This document shows positions 1 through 9,400 of a DNA stretch of 64,000 nucleotides, piece by piece. This DNA comes from Neptuniibacter victor. GTDB lineage: Bacteria; Pseudomonadota; Gammaproteobacteria; Pseudomonadales; Balneatricaceae. The notes beneath the pieces were generated by a model. That model did no database searches and was not told the DNA's origin. It saw only the letters and a list, made by a program, of their open reading frames with translations. Every line of letters begins with the position of its first letter. The stretch's first letter is position 1. The stretch covers positions 1,302,001 through 1,366,000 of the forward strand of contig AP025763.1 in assembly GCA_027943745.1 (NCBI GenBank), written 5' to 3'. A program made the translations under genes and the position numbers.

Positions 1-1
1 C

Positions 2-469
2 TTTTCGCAAGCTGCGAATGTTATCGAGTGGCATGTGCTGGGTATGTTTGCCCCCTCATTTTTTACCGGTAGTTTGATCAATCGTTTTGGTATTTATCCT
101 ATGATGTATGCTGGCGCAGTGTTTATGTTGGGTTGCATAGGCATAAACTTAATGGGTGTGAGTGAATGGCACTTTTGGACGGCCCTGTTATTGCTGGGCG
201 TCGGGTGGAATTTTATGTTTATTAGTGCGACACAGTTATTAACCTCGACTTATCTTCCTGCGGAGAAGGCTAAGTCTCAGGCAGCCAATGAATTTATCGT
301 TTTTAGTATGGTAACACTTTCTGCACTATCTTCCGGCTGGTTGGAAGCGACATTAGGCTGGCAAGCGATGAACTGGATTGTTTTACCGCTGGTGTTGTGG
401 GCGTTGGCAGTGATCTTTTTTATCGGCCGCATCGATTCTCAGAAAAAAGCGAGTTTGGTGGCGTCGTAG
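2..469 (+). CDS. MFS transporter, C-terminal part (5' end outside window)
   Basis: The reading frame is open from base 2, so the gene begins before the window. About 155 residues are visible. They form hydrophobic segments typical of the second half of a major facilitator superfamily carrier (roughly five membrane helices), with a short basic tail (RIDSQKKASLVAS). The segment IEWHVLGMFAPSFFTG is characteristic of a group of uncharacterised bacterial MFS proteins. The substrate cannot be told from this fragment. The next gene starts on the base right after the stop codon, so the two are probably co-transcribed and perhaps translationally coupled. Family is seen; function beyond inner-membrane transport is unknown. 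Confidence 0.8.
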   Translation, partial: FSQAANVIEWHVLGMFAPSFFTGSLINRFGIYPMMYAGAVFMLGCIGINLMGVSEWHFWTALLLLGVGWNFMFISATQLLTSTYLPAEKAKSQAANEFIVFSMVTLSALSSGWLEATLGWQAMNWIVLPLVLWALAVIFFIGRIDSQKKASLVAS

Positions 470-1255
470 ATGATGAATCCTTCCCCGCAATTTTTGACAA
501 TACTTAGTTCTGCCCCGATCGATGTTTCTATCGAAGGGCCTATTGATCGTGCTGCTATTGGAATAAGCACGATTTGTGAGATGAACGCGCAGCGATACAC
601 CGCATTAGGCTGTAAAGAGGTGCAATCGTTAATTGCGGTGCATTCTAAAGGCCATGCTTTCTCTGGTAAAAGATCGGAAATATGGGGCGTTAGCCTTTAC
701 CAAGAAGAACCTGTTGAAGCCGTTGATATCCAGCCATTTTCTCGGCCACAGCGGGGTAATCCGTGCCTTTTCTTCATGGAAGGTGAATTGGATGGTATTT
801 ATGATAACGATCGCTTTCCCGTCGGAGATCAATGGCCTGTTAGTTGTACTGATCAAGAAAGAGCATTTTGTTTAATGCAGGAGCGCATGCGGAAATTATG
901 GGGGGAGGGGCGACCCGATGCAGAGATGCGCCTTGCGCTAGTGGCTGATTATGCTGGGAGGTTAGATAAGCTTGGCCCACATAACTTTATTCATTGGGAT
1001 GGTGAGTTTATGTTTGCTTATTCTTCTCTTGATGGTGTTATTGCACCTTTGGCGTATAAAGTTTATCAAGGCTCAAATATTCAGCTAAATGGTCCTCTTT
1101 CTTTGTCTATTAAGGCTGGGAGCGAGGTAAGTGTGGTGGTTGTTGCTCATCAGTCATTATTGGATTCTCCAAACGATATATCTCCAGGGCAGGTGGTTTG
1201 TTTCTCTCAGGGGCAATTCCTAGATAGCTGTGATCCTGTCGTTTTTTGGAAATAA
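470..1255 (+). CDS. Class II glutamine amidotransferase-like protein lacking the catalytic cysteine
   Basis: A 261-residue protein whose middle and C-terminal parts follow the YafJ/class II amidotransferase pattern: QPFSRPQRGNP matches the family's HPFxRExWG, FFMEGELDG matches the usual FAHNGxLxG, CTDQERAFC matches the TDSExAFC block, and GPHNFIHWDGEFMFAYSS matches the substrate-channel block. The family normally starts Met-Cys, with Cys2 as the nucleophile of glutamine hydrolysis. Here the start is MMNPSPQF and the Asn-Gly oxyanion residues have become Glu-Gly, so the glutaminase should be dead. The ATG directly abuts the stop of the MFS gene. A full-length YafJ with intact Cys2 lies at 35481-36248, so this is not the cell's only copy. 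It may be a binding or regulatory derivative; its role is unknown. Confidence 0.65.
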   Translation: MMNPSPQFLTILSSAPIDVSIEGPIDRAAIGISTICEMNAQRYTALGCKEVQSLIAVHSKGHAFSGKRSEIWGVSLYQEEPVEAVDIQPFSRPQRGNPCLFFMEGELDGIYDNDRFPVGDQWPVSCTDQERAFCLMQERMRKLWGEGRPDAEMRLALVADYAGRLDKLGPHNFIHWDGEFMFAYSSLDGVIAPLAYKVYQGSNIQLNGPLSLSIKAGSEVSVVVVAHQSLLDSPNDISPGQVVCFSQGQFLDSCDPVVFWK

Positions 1256-1537
1256 ATTTCAGAGAATAATCCAGATTAGAAACTCATCATATACATTAAT
1301 AGCTTAGGTTTTTGCAACTGCGTAATAAGTCTAAAAGAATAATTATTGAACAATTGTTAAAATGTTTGACTAGGATTAACTAATATCCCTTCAAATTATT
1401 GGATAATAGACTACAGTTAATCATGTTTATTGGCGTTGTTGTAAGGGTAGACCGGTTCGTCTGTTAATTCGGTTATCGTTTTCGCTTGTTTGAAATTGTT
1501 GCTTTTAATCGATCTATTGCAGGTGCTGTAAGTTTCT

Positions 1538-2578
1538 ATGATTTCGAAAGTTGTTCCTGTGTCTAGTGCACCAACGTTAACGATGGTTGATGGAAATTCA
1601 GCTGCTCGTCCCCTTGCCATCACCGATTCTGATGATCAATCCATGTTACTTCAAGTATTTGACCGGATTGCCTTACCCACCTTCGTACTTAACAAAGATC
1701 ATGTGATTCTGCATTGGAACTCGGCGATAGAAAAATTAAGTGGGTATAGCCGCGAAGAGATGATCGGGACCCGTAATCATTGGAAGCCTTTTTATGCCTC
1801 TCCGAGACCCTGCTTAGCTGATTTGATTCTAGAAGGGGGTAATGACGAAGATGTAAAGCATTACTACACCAACAAATGTAATCGCTCTGAACTTATTGAG
1901 GATGCGTACGAGGGAGAAGATTTTTTCCCTGAATGTGGTGCCGAAGGTGAGTGGTTACATTTTACGGCAGCCGGCATTATGGATGTGAACGGCGAATTAG
2001 TCGGTTCTATCGAAACATTGGAAAACATTAGCGCACGAAAAACAGCAGAATTTGAACTGCTAGAGCGTGAGCGAATTTATAAAGAGTTAAGTATCACTGA
2101 TAGTTTGACACGGTTACATAATTCTAGGCATTTCTATGATCAGTTAGAAGACGCACTTGAAACAGCTCGCCGCTATCATCATGCTTTCACGCTTTGCTTT
2201 TTTGATTTAGATGACTTTAAAAAGTTAAACGATACCTATGGTCACTTAATGGGGGACAAAGTACTGGAAACGTTTGGTTCTTTGGTACGTTCTTCGTTAC
2301 GAACACTAGATAGTGGTTATCGCTATGGTGGTGAAGAGTTTGCTATCCTACTACCCTCAACGGATATTGATGGCGCGGTTATTGTTGCTGAGCGTGTCAG
2401 AGAAAGTCTTGAAAACTATCAATTTATTCTGCCAAGTGGTGAAAAGCTTCAGTCCAGTGTGAGTATTGGTGTTACTTCATTTGTGACGGGTGATAATGTT
2501 CAAAGTCTAATGACTCGGGCTGATACTGCGCTCTATAAGGCTAAAAAACAGGGTAAAAACTGCATTATAGCGGTTTAA
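1538..2578 (+). CDS. PAS-GGDEF diguanylate cyclase
   Basis: A 346-residue soluble protein. Residues about 35-175 form a PAS sensor (DRIALPTFVLNKDHVILHWN start, then a GYSREEMIG block and a PAC-like end at SIETLENISARKTAE). Residues about 185-345 form a GGDEF domain with an intact active site, GGEEF, preceded by RTLD five residues upstream, which is a canonical RxxD inhibitory site. It should make cyclic di-GMP from two GTP with product feedback. No membrane segment is visible, so sensing is cytoplasmic and the ligand is unknown. The gene stands alone after a 280-base AT-rich gap. The ATG has only a weak upstream purine run (GTAAG). Confidence 0.9.
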   Translation: MISKVVPVSSAPTLTMVDGNSAARPLAITDSDDQSMLLQVFDRIALPTFVLNKDHVILHWNSAIEKLSGYSREEMIGTRNHWKPFYASPRPCLADLILEGGNDEDVKHYYTNKCNRSELIEDAYEGEDFFPECGAEGEWLHFTAAGIMDVNGELVGSIETLENISARKTAEFELLERERIYKELSITDSLTRLHNSRHFYDQLEDALETARRYHHAFTLCFFDLDDFKKLNDTYGHLMGDKVLETFGSLVRSSLRTLDSGYRYGGEEFAILLPSTDIDGAVIVAERVRESLENYQFILPSGEKLQSSVSIGVTSFVTGDNVQSLMTRADTALYKAKKQGKNCIIAV

Positions 2579-2605
2579 CCTTCTTCGACTCTATGTAATG
2601 ATGCA

Positions 2606-2621
2606 CCTCCTTAATTGGAGG
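2606..2621 (+). promoter_or_regulatory. Hairpin that pairs the Shine-Dalgarno with an anti-SD
   Basis: CCTCC at 2606-2610 is the exact complement of GGAGG at 2617-2621, with a six-base loop TTAATT. GGAGG is the ribosome binding site of the following small gene, so in the mRNA the site would be folded away unless the hairpin is opened by a protein, temperature or an upstream ribosome. Pairing is seen in the sequence; a regulatory role is inference. Confidence 0.5.
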
Positions 2622-2625
2622 CATG

Positions 2626-2838
2626 ATGAAGAGTTACCTTTTTTCTACAGACAATGAGCGTGGTGGCGTAATTCTATGCGACATCGATACCCTTCCAGAT
2701 GCGGTGGAATATCTACAGCAGCGGTTTAAAGGTGTTGTTCGAGTTGAACAGGGTCGAGACTATTGGAGTGAAAAAGAGGGCTTTGGTACTTTGCCTGCGC
2801 CAGATAACGGCGACTTAATAGATCCTTCCTCAAGTTGA
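2626..2838 (+). CDS. Small conserved-looking hypothetical protein (70 aa)
   Basis: A 70-residue acidic protein with no signal peptide or membrane segment that I can recognise (MKSYLFSTDNERGGVILCDI start). Two in-frame ATGs lie at 2623 and 2626. GGAGG ends at 2621, so the second is better spaced and is chosen here. The strong ribosome binding site, its sequestering hairpin and the position only 45 bases after the GGDEF gene support a real gene, possibly read through from it. No family is recognised and no function is proposed. Confidence 0.6.
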   Translation: MKSYLFSTDNERGGVILCDIDTLPDAVEYLQQRFKGVVRVEQGRDYWSEKEGFGTLPAPDNGDLIDPSSS

Positions 2839-2848
2839 TACGCGTAAT

Positions 2849-3025
2849 TCACCTAATGGTTTGTTGTACTTTGCAAACAGCGCCTTTTCTTTTTGGTCGT
2901 TTCGCATGAGAACTATTTTTTGAATCGATCACTTCTTCTGTGTCGTGTTCGTCTATCAAGTGATTTTCTTCAGTGAAGTTGATGACTTCGATGCATTGAA
3001 TCTGATTAGCTCTTCTTTTTCCCAT
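2849..3025 (-). CDS. Possible small charged protein (58 aa)
   Basis: This 325-base gap between genes holds a minus-strand frame starting ATG at 3025, preceded by AGGTGG at a suitable distance. The product is strongly charged (MGKRRANQIQCIEVINF start, a KRPKRKG run near the end) with no hydrophobic segment. It would converge on the upstream small gene with only 10 bases between stop codons. The ribosome binding site and compact fit argue for a gene; the short length and lack of a recognised family argue for caution. Confidence 0.35.
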   Translation of the reverse strand: MGKRRANQIQCIEVINFTEENHLIDEHDTEEVIDSKNSSHAKRPKRKGAVCKVQQTIR

Positions 3026-3163
3026 GAGATCCACCTGTTTTTGTCGTAATATTTTCTGGACGCTATAAAGTTTCCAGTACGATTTTTCCTGACAAAGAAA
3101 AGGGAGTTAAGTAGAGTATAGATTCCCATTTTCATTCTGAACACTTACTGAATCAGGAAACGG

Positions 3164-6100
3164 ATGTTTCAGGTTTATCATTCTAATTCGCTATTAGTGC
3201 TAAAGGATATTTTGGTTGAGTTAATTCGCCGAGATCCCATAGCAGACCCTTTTCAAGCTGAACAAATATTAGTGCAAAGCCCTGGTATGGCCCAGTGGCT
3301 CAAGCTTGAGCTCGCCGCCTCTTCAGGGATTGCCGCCTCGGTTGATTTTCCTTTACCCGCTTCGTTTTTATGGCGATGTTTTTCGGATGTATTGGAAGAT
3401 GTTCCTGATCGGTCTGCTTTTAATAAAGAGGCGATGGGGTGGAAATTGATGCGCTTGTTACCCGATCTTTTGGATAATGATGATTTTGCATCTTTGCGTC
3501 ACTATTTGATTGAAGACGACGATCATTATCGTTTGTACCAGCTTAGCCATAAAATAGCGGATATTTTTGATCAGTATTTAGTTTATCGACCTGATTGGAT
3601 CGCTGATTGGGAAAAAGGGGGGCATTTAGCAGCTGAGCGTCACCGATGGCAACCAATCTTATGGCGAGCGCTCAAAGATTATACGGAATCACTGAATCAG
3701 CCACATTGGCACCGAGCTAATATGTTTAGCTCGTTTGTTGAGGCGCTTGAACACGCCCCCTCGAGTAATGCGTTACCTATCAGGTTATTTGTTTTTGGTA
3801 TTTCTGCTTTGCCGCAAAACTATGTTCAGGCGCTGCAAGCGCTGGGTGAGAGGATTGATGTCCACCTGATGGTTACTAATCCATGTCGTTACTACTGGGG
3901 GGATATCATTGATGCCTCACAGATAGCGCGAATTAATCGCCGTTGGCTTAGTAAGCCCGAACTCGATTATGCTGATTATGCAGAAGGAAATCCGCTACTT
4001 GCTTCAATGGGTAAATTAGGCCGAGATTACCTTTACCAGTTGCAGGATTCGGTCAATGAAGAGATTGATGCTTTTGCTGATCCAGAGCGGCACAGTTTGT
4101 TGAGTAATATCCAACAAGATATTCTCGACTTAGAAAACCCAACCGGTTTCCCAACAGACCCTGAAATAAGCCATCATAAACAATGCTTAGAAAGGGGAGA
4201 TAACTCTCTCGTTATACATAGTTGTCATAGTGCATTACGCGAAGTTGAAGTACTACATGATCAGTTGTTAGCGCTGTTTGAGTGCTCTCCAGATTTAAAA
4301 CCTCGTGATGTCATTATCATGATGCCAGACGTAGCGGCCTATGCCCCCTATATTGATGCTGTCTTCTCAAATGTGCCAAAGGATCGGTTTATTCCCTATT
4401 CGATCTCCGACCGAAGTAGCCGTCAGGAAAACCCACTTCTTCTAAGCTTTGAAAAATTGATCAAACTCGACACTAGTCGTTTCACAGTGTCTGACGTGCT
4501 GAGCTTATTAGAGGTACCAGCCATTATGAGACGTTTTGGGCTGGATGATGCCGGCTTTAAGACACTGAGGTATTGGGTTGATCAAGTAAATATCCGTTGG
4601 GGGATGGACTCAGAGCAACGAAGCTTATGGGAGCTTCCGTTGTTCGAACAGAATAGTTGGAGATTCGGCTTACGCCGTATGTTGGCGGGTTATGCTTTAG
4701 GGGAGGAGGTTGATTTTTGGCACAGTGTCGCTCCCTATATTGAGATAGAAGGTTTAGAGGCTGAGCTTCTAGGCTATTTGGCTGACTTTATTGATCTGCT
4801 GGACGAGATTAAAAATAGCTTCAGCCAGCCGCACTCTTTAGAAAAGTGGATAGACATCATTAATAGCATGCTCACATCTGTCTATTTAGCAGATGAGCAG
4901 GACGAAGTACCGCTCAACGCTATTCGCCAAACACTGCAAGGTTTACAAGAGCAGCTATCAGATGCTCATTATAACCAGCCTCTCGCTGCATCTATCGTGG
5001 CTGATTATCTAATCAATGGCATTAATCAGCAGCGCTCATCACAGCGCTTTATGGTTGGTTCGATTAATTTTTGTACATTGATGCCGATGCGATCTATCCC
5101 TTTCGACGTTGTTTGTTTGTTAGGTATGAATGATGCGGCATATCCTCGCAGTATTCCCCCTGTTGGTTTTGATCTGATGACAGACTATCCGCGTAAGGGG
5201 GATCGATCTCGCAGAGATGATGACCGTTATCTTTTCTTGGAAGCATTACTTTCCGCTCAGAACTGTTTATATATCAGTTATATTGGACGCTCAATCAAAG
5301 ATAATAATGAAAAAATACCGTCGGTCTTGGTGAGTGAATTGCTTGATTATGTTGAGCAGGGCTACGTATACCAGGGAGATGAGCAGCTGCCTCATAGTGT
5401 GAGTGGCGAGAATTTACGGGCATCATTAGTAACTCAGCACCCGTTGGTGGCTTTTAGCCCACTCTATTTTAATACTGACCCTCAATTGTTTAGTTACGCC
5501 AGTGAATGGGTTCCGGCGGCCGAAGCTGAGAATAGAGTAGCTACAGAGTTTTTCTCTTCGTCACTGCCAGAAGACCTAACAGAGCAGTTAGAGTTAAGTA
5601 CTTTACTCAGTTTTTTGAAGAATCCCTGCCGTAGTTTTTTCAATCAACGTCTTAAAGTGTTCTTTTCTAACCATGAGATTGAGGCACAGGATGAAGAGCC
5701 CTTTACGCTAGGAGGACTCGACGCTTACCTCATTAAACAGCGATACTTGGATGCGGCTTTAGCAGGTAATAATCTTGACGAACTGGATAGAACCGTTTTA
5801 GCTGAAGGGACCTTGCCGGTGGCCAAAACAGGCTCGATGTTGCTTCGAAAAATGCGAAACGACTGTGAAGAGTTAGCTCACAAAATTTTACCTATGTGCG
5901 AAGGTGAAGCGACAAAAGTTGAAGTTGAGGCAAGTTTTGGTCCGTTGCAATTGCAAGGTTGGTTAGATCGCTGTTTTCCCGCTCATATGTTGCGTTATCG
6001 CCCTGCTCAGGTAAATGCAAGGGATCGCTTGGCAACTTGGGTAGAGCACTTGGCTCTGTGTATCTCCGCTTCAGGTCAGCCTTGCACTACGGTTTATCGG

Positions 6101-6445
6101 GGATTATCAGGGAAGGTACATTTTCGTTCTGTGCCTCGAGAAAAGGCCCATGCTTTTTTACATGTGTTGATTGAGTTTTATCAGCAAGGTATGAGGGCGC
6201 CACAAGCTTTCGATGCTCATTGCGCCTATGACTACTTAAAACAGTTTAAAAAAGATCCTGACAAGGCGTTGTCGTCTTTAGAGGCAAATTATTACGGTAG
6301 TGCCTTTAAAAATGGTTTGTTGGACGATCCGTATTTCAGGCGCTCGTACCCGCATTTTGAAAAATTTTCAGAGAAGTTTTTACCGCTAGTTGATGCAATT
6401 TATGCCCCGATGTACGAATACATGGAGGAGGGTAAGGATGACTAG
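3164..6445 (+). CDS. recC: Exodeoxyribonuclease V subunit gamma RecC
   Basis: 1093 residues, close to the usual RecC length of about 1100-1120. RecC is the Chi-recognising scaffold of RecBCD: it splits the duplex, channels the strands to the RecB nuclease and contains an inactive helicase-like fold. The N-terminus MFQVYHSNSLLVLKDILVEL and the QILVQSPGMAQWLKLELA block are typical, as is the inactive nuclease-like C-terminal part. A purine-rich AGGAAA precedes the ATG. It heads a recC-recB-recD operon: its stop overlaps the recB start (ATGACTAG). Unlike E. coli there is no ptrA between recC and recB. Confidence 0.97.
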   Translation: MFQVYHSNSLLVLKDILVELIRRDPIADPFQAEQILVQSPGMAQWLKLELAASSGIAASVDFPLPASFLWRCFSDVLEDVPDRSAFNKEAMGWKLMRLLPDLLDNDDFASLRHYLIEDDDHYRLYQLSHKIADIFDQYLVYRPDWIADWEKGGHLAAERHRWQPILWRALKDYTESLNQPHWHRANMFSSFVEALEHAPSSNALPIRLFVFGISALPQNYVQALQALGERIDVHLMVTNPCRYYWGDIIDASQIARINRRWLSKPELDYADYAEGNPLLASMGKLGRDYLYQLQDSVNEEIDAFADPERHSLLSNIQQDILDLENPTGFPTDPEISHHKQCLERGDNSLVIHSCHSALREVEVLHDQLLALFECSPDLKPRDVIIMMPDVAAYAPYIDAVFSNVPKDRFIPYSISDRSSRQENPLLLSFEKLIKLDTSRFTVSDVLSLLEVPAIMRRFGLDDAGFKTLRYWVDQVNIRWGMDSEQRSLWELPLFEQNSWRFGLRRMLAGYALGEEVDFWHSVAPYIEIEGLEAELLGYLADFIDLLDEIKNSFSQPHSLEKWIDIINSMLTSVYLADEQDEVPLNAIRQTLQGLQEQLSDAHYNQPLAASIVADYLINGINQQRSSQRFMVGSINFCTLMPMRSIPFDVVCLLGMNDAAYPRSIPPVGFDLMTDYPRKGDRSRRDDDRYLFLEALLSAQNCLYISYIGRSIKDNNEKIPSVLVSELLDYVEQGYVYQGDEQLPHSVSGENLRASLVTQHPLVAFSPLYFNTDPQLFSYASEWVPAAEAENRVATEFFSSSLPEDLTEQLELSTLLSFLKNPCRSFFNQRLKVFFSNHEIEAQDEEPFTLGGLDAYLIKQRYLDAALAGNNLDELDRTVLAEGTLPVAKTGSMLLRKMRNDCEELAHKILPMCEGEATKVEVEASFGPLQLQGWLDRCFPAHMLRYRPAQVNARDRLATWVEHLALCISASGQPCTTVYRGLSGKVHFRSVPREKAHAFLHVLIEFYQQGMRAPQAFDAHCAYDYLKQFKKDPDKALSSLEANYYGSAFKNGLLDDPYFRRSYPHFEKFSEKFLPLVDAIYAPMYEYMEEGKDD

Positions 6446-9400
6446 TATAAAAGCGCTTAACCCTCTTACTTTTCCTTTGCAGGGGCAACAGCTAATAGAA
6501 GCGAGCGCCGGTACGGGGAAGACGTACACCATCACGGCACTTTATCTTCGTTTGTTGCTGGGTTTTGGCAATATAAACGATCGGCCGCTAGGGCCGGATC
6601 AAATTTTAGTTGTGACTTTTACCGAAGCGGCAACTGAAGAGTTAAGGGATAGAATTCGTAGCCGTATAGTCGATGCGCGAACTGCTTTTCTGCAGCCTGA
6701 TGAAAATATTAATGATCCTTTCCTATTGGAGTTAAAGCAGCGATCGCAAGATATATCCCACGCGGTTAAGTTGTTGGAACAAGCTATCCGACAAATGGAT
6801 GAAGCAGCGATTTTCACTATCCATGGTTTCTGCCAGCGAATGCTAAAGCGTCACGCATTTGAGAGTGGGTCATTATTTGAAAATGAGCTGACTAAAGATG
6901 ATCAAAGCTTAGTTCGAAGTGCCGTGTTAGATTTTTGGCGAAATACCATTTATCCACTTAGCCAGCCCCTTACTGAATTAGTCTTAAATGAATGTTGGAA
7001 AACGCCTGACCAATTGGTAATGGAGCTGCGTGGCTTATTGAGTATGAGTGAGCTTAGGGTCCAGCCTGATCTCTCAAATTCAGATCTGCAGAGTGCCTAT
7101 GATGATCGTTTAGCGTTGATCAACGCTTTTAAGCAGAGTTGGTTGGCTAATGAGGATGATCTAGTTTCGCTCATTCAAGCATCAGGGATTAATAAACGAA
7201 GCTATACCAAAGCGAGCTTACCAAAGTGGATCGCACAGATTGATCAGTACGCTACCTCGGAACTTTTAGAGCCGGGTAAAACTTTGCTGGGTGTTATGCA
7301 ACGTTTTACGCAGACAAGGCTCAATGAAAAAACAGATAAGGGAGAGGCGCCTCAGCACCCTTTATTTATTCAACTAGAGCAATATCTGACGGATAGGGTT
7401 CCGGTCAAGGAGATTTTACTCGGCAAAGCGCTGAGCGAAGTCGAGCAACGTCTTCGTTTGGCTAAAAGACAGTATCAGTTACAAACCTTTGATGATCTTT
7501 TGACTGATTTAAATCGTGCCCTGACGTCGGAGCAGGGGGAAGCGTTGTCTAATGCCATAAACCAGCAGTTCCCTGTAGCGATGATCGATGAGTTCCAAGA
7601 TACGGATCCTTTGCAGTATGGAATTTTTTCATCCTTATATTCCGACCTTATCAATACTGCATTGGTGATGATTGGTGACCCTAAACAGGCTATCTATGCT
7701 TTCCGTGGCGCTGATATATTTACTTATATTCAAGCGCGCCGCTCGGTGTCTGAAACCTATACATTAGAGACTAACTGGCGCTCAACGTTAGCTATGGTAG
7801 AAGCCGTCAATAAACTGTTTGAGTTTGCAGATTCTGCTTTTATTTATGATCAAGATATTCCGTTCTATCCGGTAAATGCTGCGAATAAAAATAGCAAAAG
7901 GTTCACGATACAAGCATTAGAGCCCCCTGCTTTAACGCTTTGGCGTGATCAAGGAGAGGAAGCGCTTAGTAAAGGGGATTATCTAACCAAGTTTGCACAG
8001 AGCACTGCCGCTGAGATTGATAGATTGCTAGTAGGTGATGCAAATATTGGTGAGCGTTCAGTGGAAGGCTCAGATATTGCTGTGTTAGTACGTGATAGAT
8101 TTGAAGCTGAAGAGATTCGTCGTGCGTTAGCTGTTTATGAGCATCCGTGTGTTTACTTGAGTAATCAAGATTCTGTCTTTAATTCAATCGAGGCAGTAGA
8201 GCTGTCTCTGATACTGGCTGCTGTTGAAGCTCCGCAGAATGAGCGGGGGCTTAAGGCTGCATTGGCAACTGAGTTATTGATGCTTGGCATGGAGCAGCTT
8301 GATCTATTAAATCATGATGAAAACCTTTGGGAAGAGGTTGTTACTGAGTTTACTGAGTATAGAGAGATCTGGTTGAAGCGTGGTGTTTTGCCGATGCTTA
8401 GCTATCTAATGCAACAGAGAAATCTTGCAGCCGATTTATTAGGTCAGATGTCTGGCGAGAGGCGCCTGACCAACATTTTGCATCTTGCCGAATTGCTTCA
8501 GCAGGAGAGCAGTCAATTAGAAGGGTTAACCGGCCTTGTTCGTTGGTTCAATGAGCAGATATATAGTCCTTCCGGTGGAAGTGATGAACAGATACTACGG
8601 CTTGAGAGTGAAAGAAACTTAGTCACTATTGTGACCGTTCATAAATCTAAAGGTTTGGAATACCCGATTGTCTTTCTGCCTTTTGCATGTAATTTCCGCG
8701 AAACTAAAACGGCGTTCTACCATGATGATTCAGGTCATGCGATTCTTGATATGAGTGCTCAAGAAGAATCATTAGAGCAAGCAGAGAAGGAGCGTTTAGC
8801 AGAAGAGCTGAGATTACTCTACGTAGCACTCACTCGCTCAGTGTATAGCTGTTATGTTGGTGTTAGCCATCTCCGTATTGGTAATAGTAAGTCTTCGCGC
8901 TTATCCGAAAGCGCGTTGGGTTATCTGTTATTACAGTCAGGCTTGGAATTAGACGATGCGCTGAGTCAGCTGGAAACTTCTGCCGATGCTATACAGGTGG
9001 TTGCTCCGCCTAATATTGGTGCGCAAAAAGACCTTTTTGCGCTGGATGTTGACGCTAATGTTCGTCTGGACGCGAGGCAGTTTGATGGGAAAATTGACCG
9101 AGATTGGCGTGTAAGCAGTTATTCTGCATTGAGCCGTCATAGCAGTCACTATATCCCTGAGCTCCCAGGGTTAGATTTAGAGGTTGTGGGTGAAGCAGCC
9201 CTTGTGCCGAGCAGTGATGTTCCCGAGGGTAATAATATATTTACCTTCCCTAAAGGGGCGAATGCGGGAACATTCCTGCACACAGTATTCGAAGAGATTA
9301 GCTTCTACGCTTATCACAATCTACCTCACCCTATGGCTGAAGAGCTGCTTGGCAAAGAGGCTCGTACTGTATATCAACGGCAAATAGAGGAGCAGCTTGT

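Noticed and set aside
2956-3144. A 62-codon minus frame upstream of recC
   Set aside because: It has no ribosome site and overlaps the better supported small minus-strand frame at 2849-3025 in another frame.
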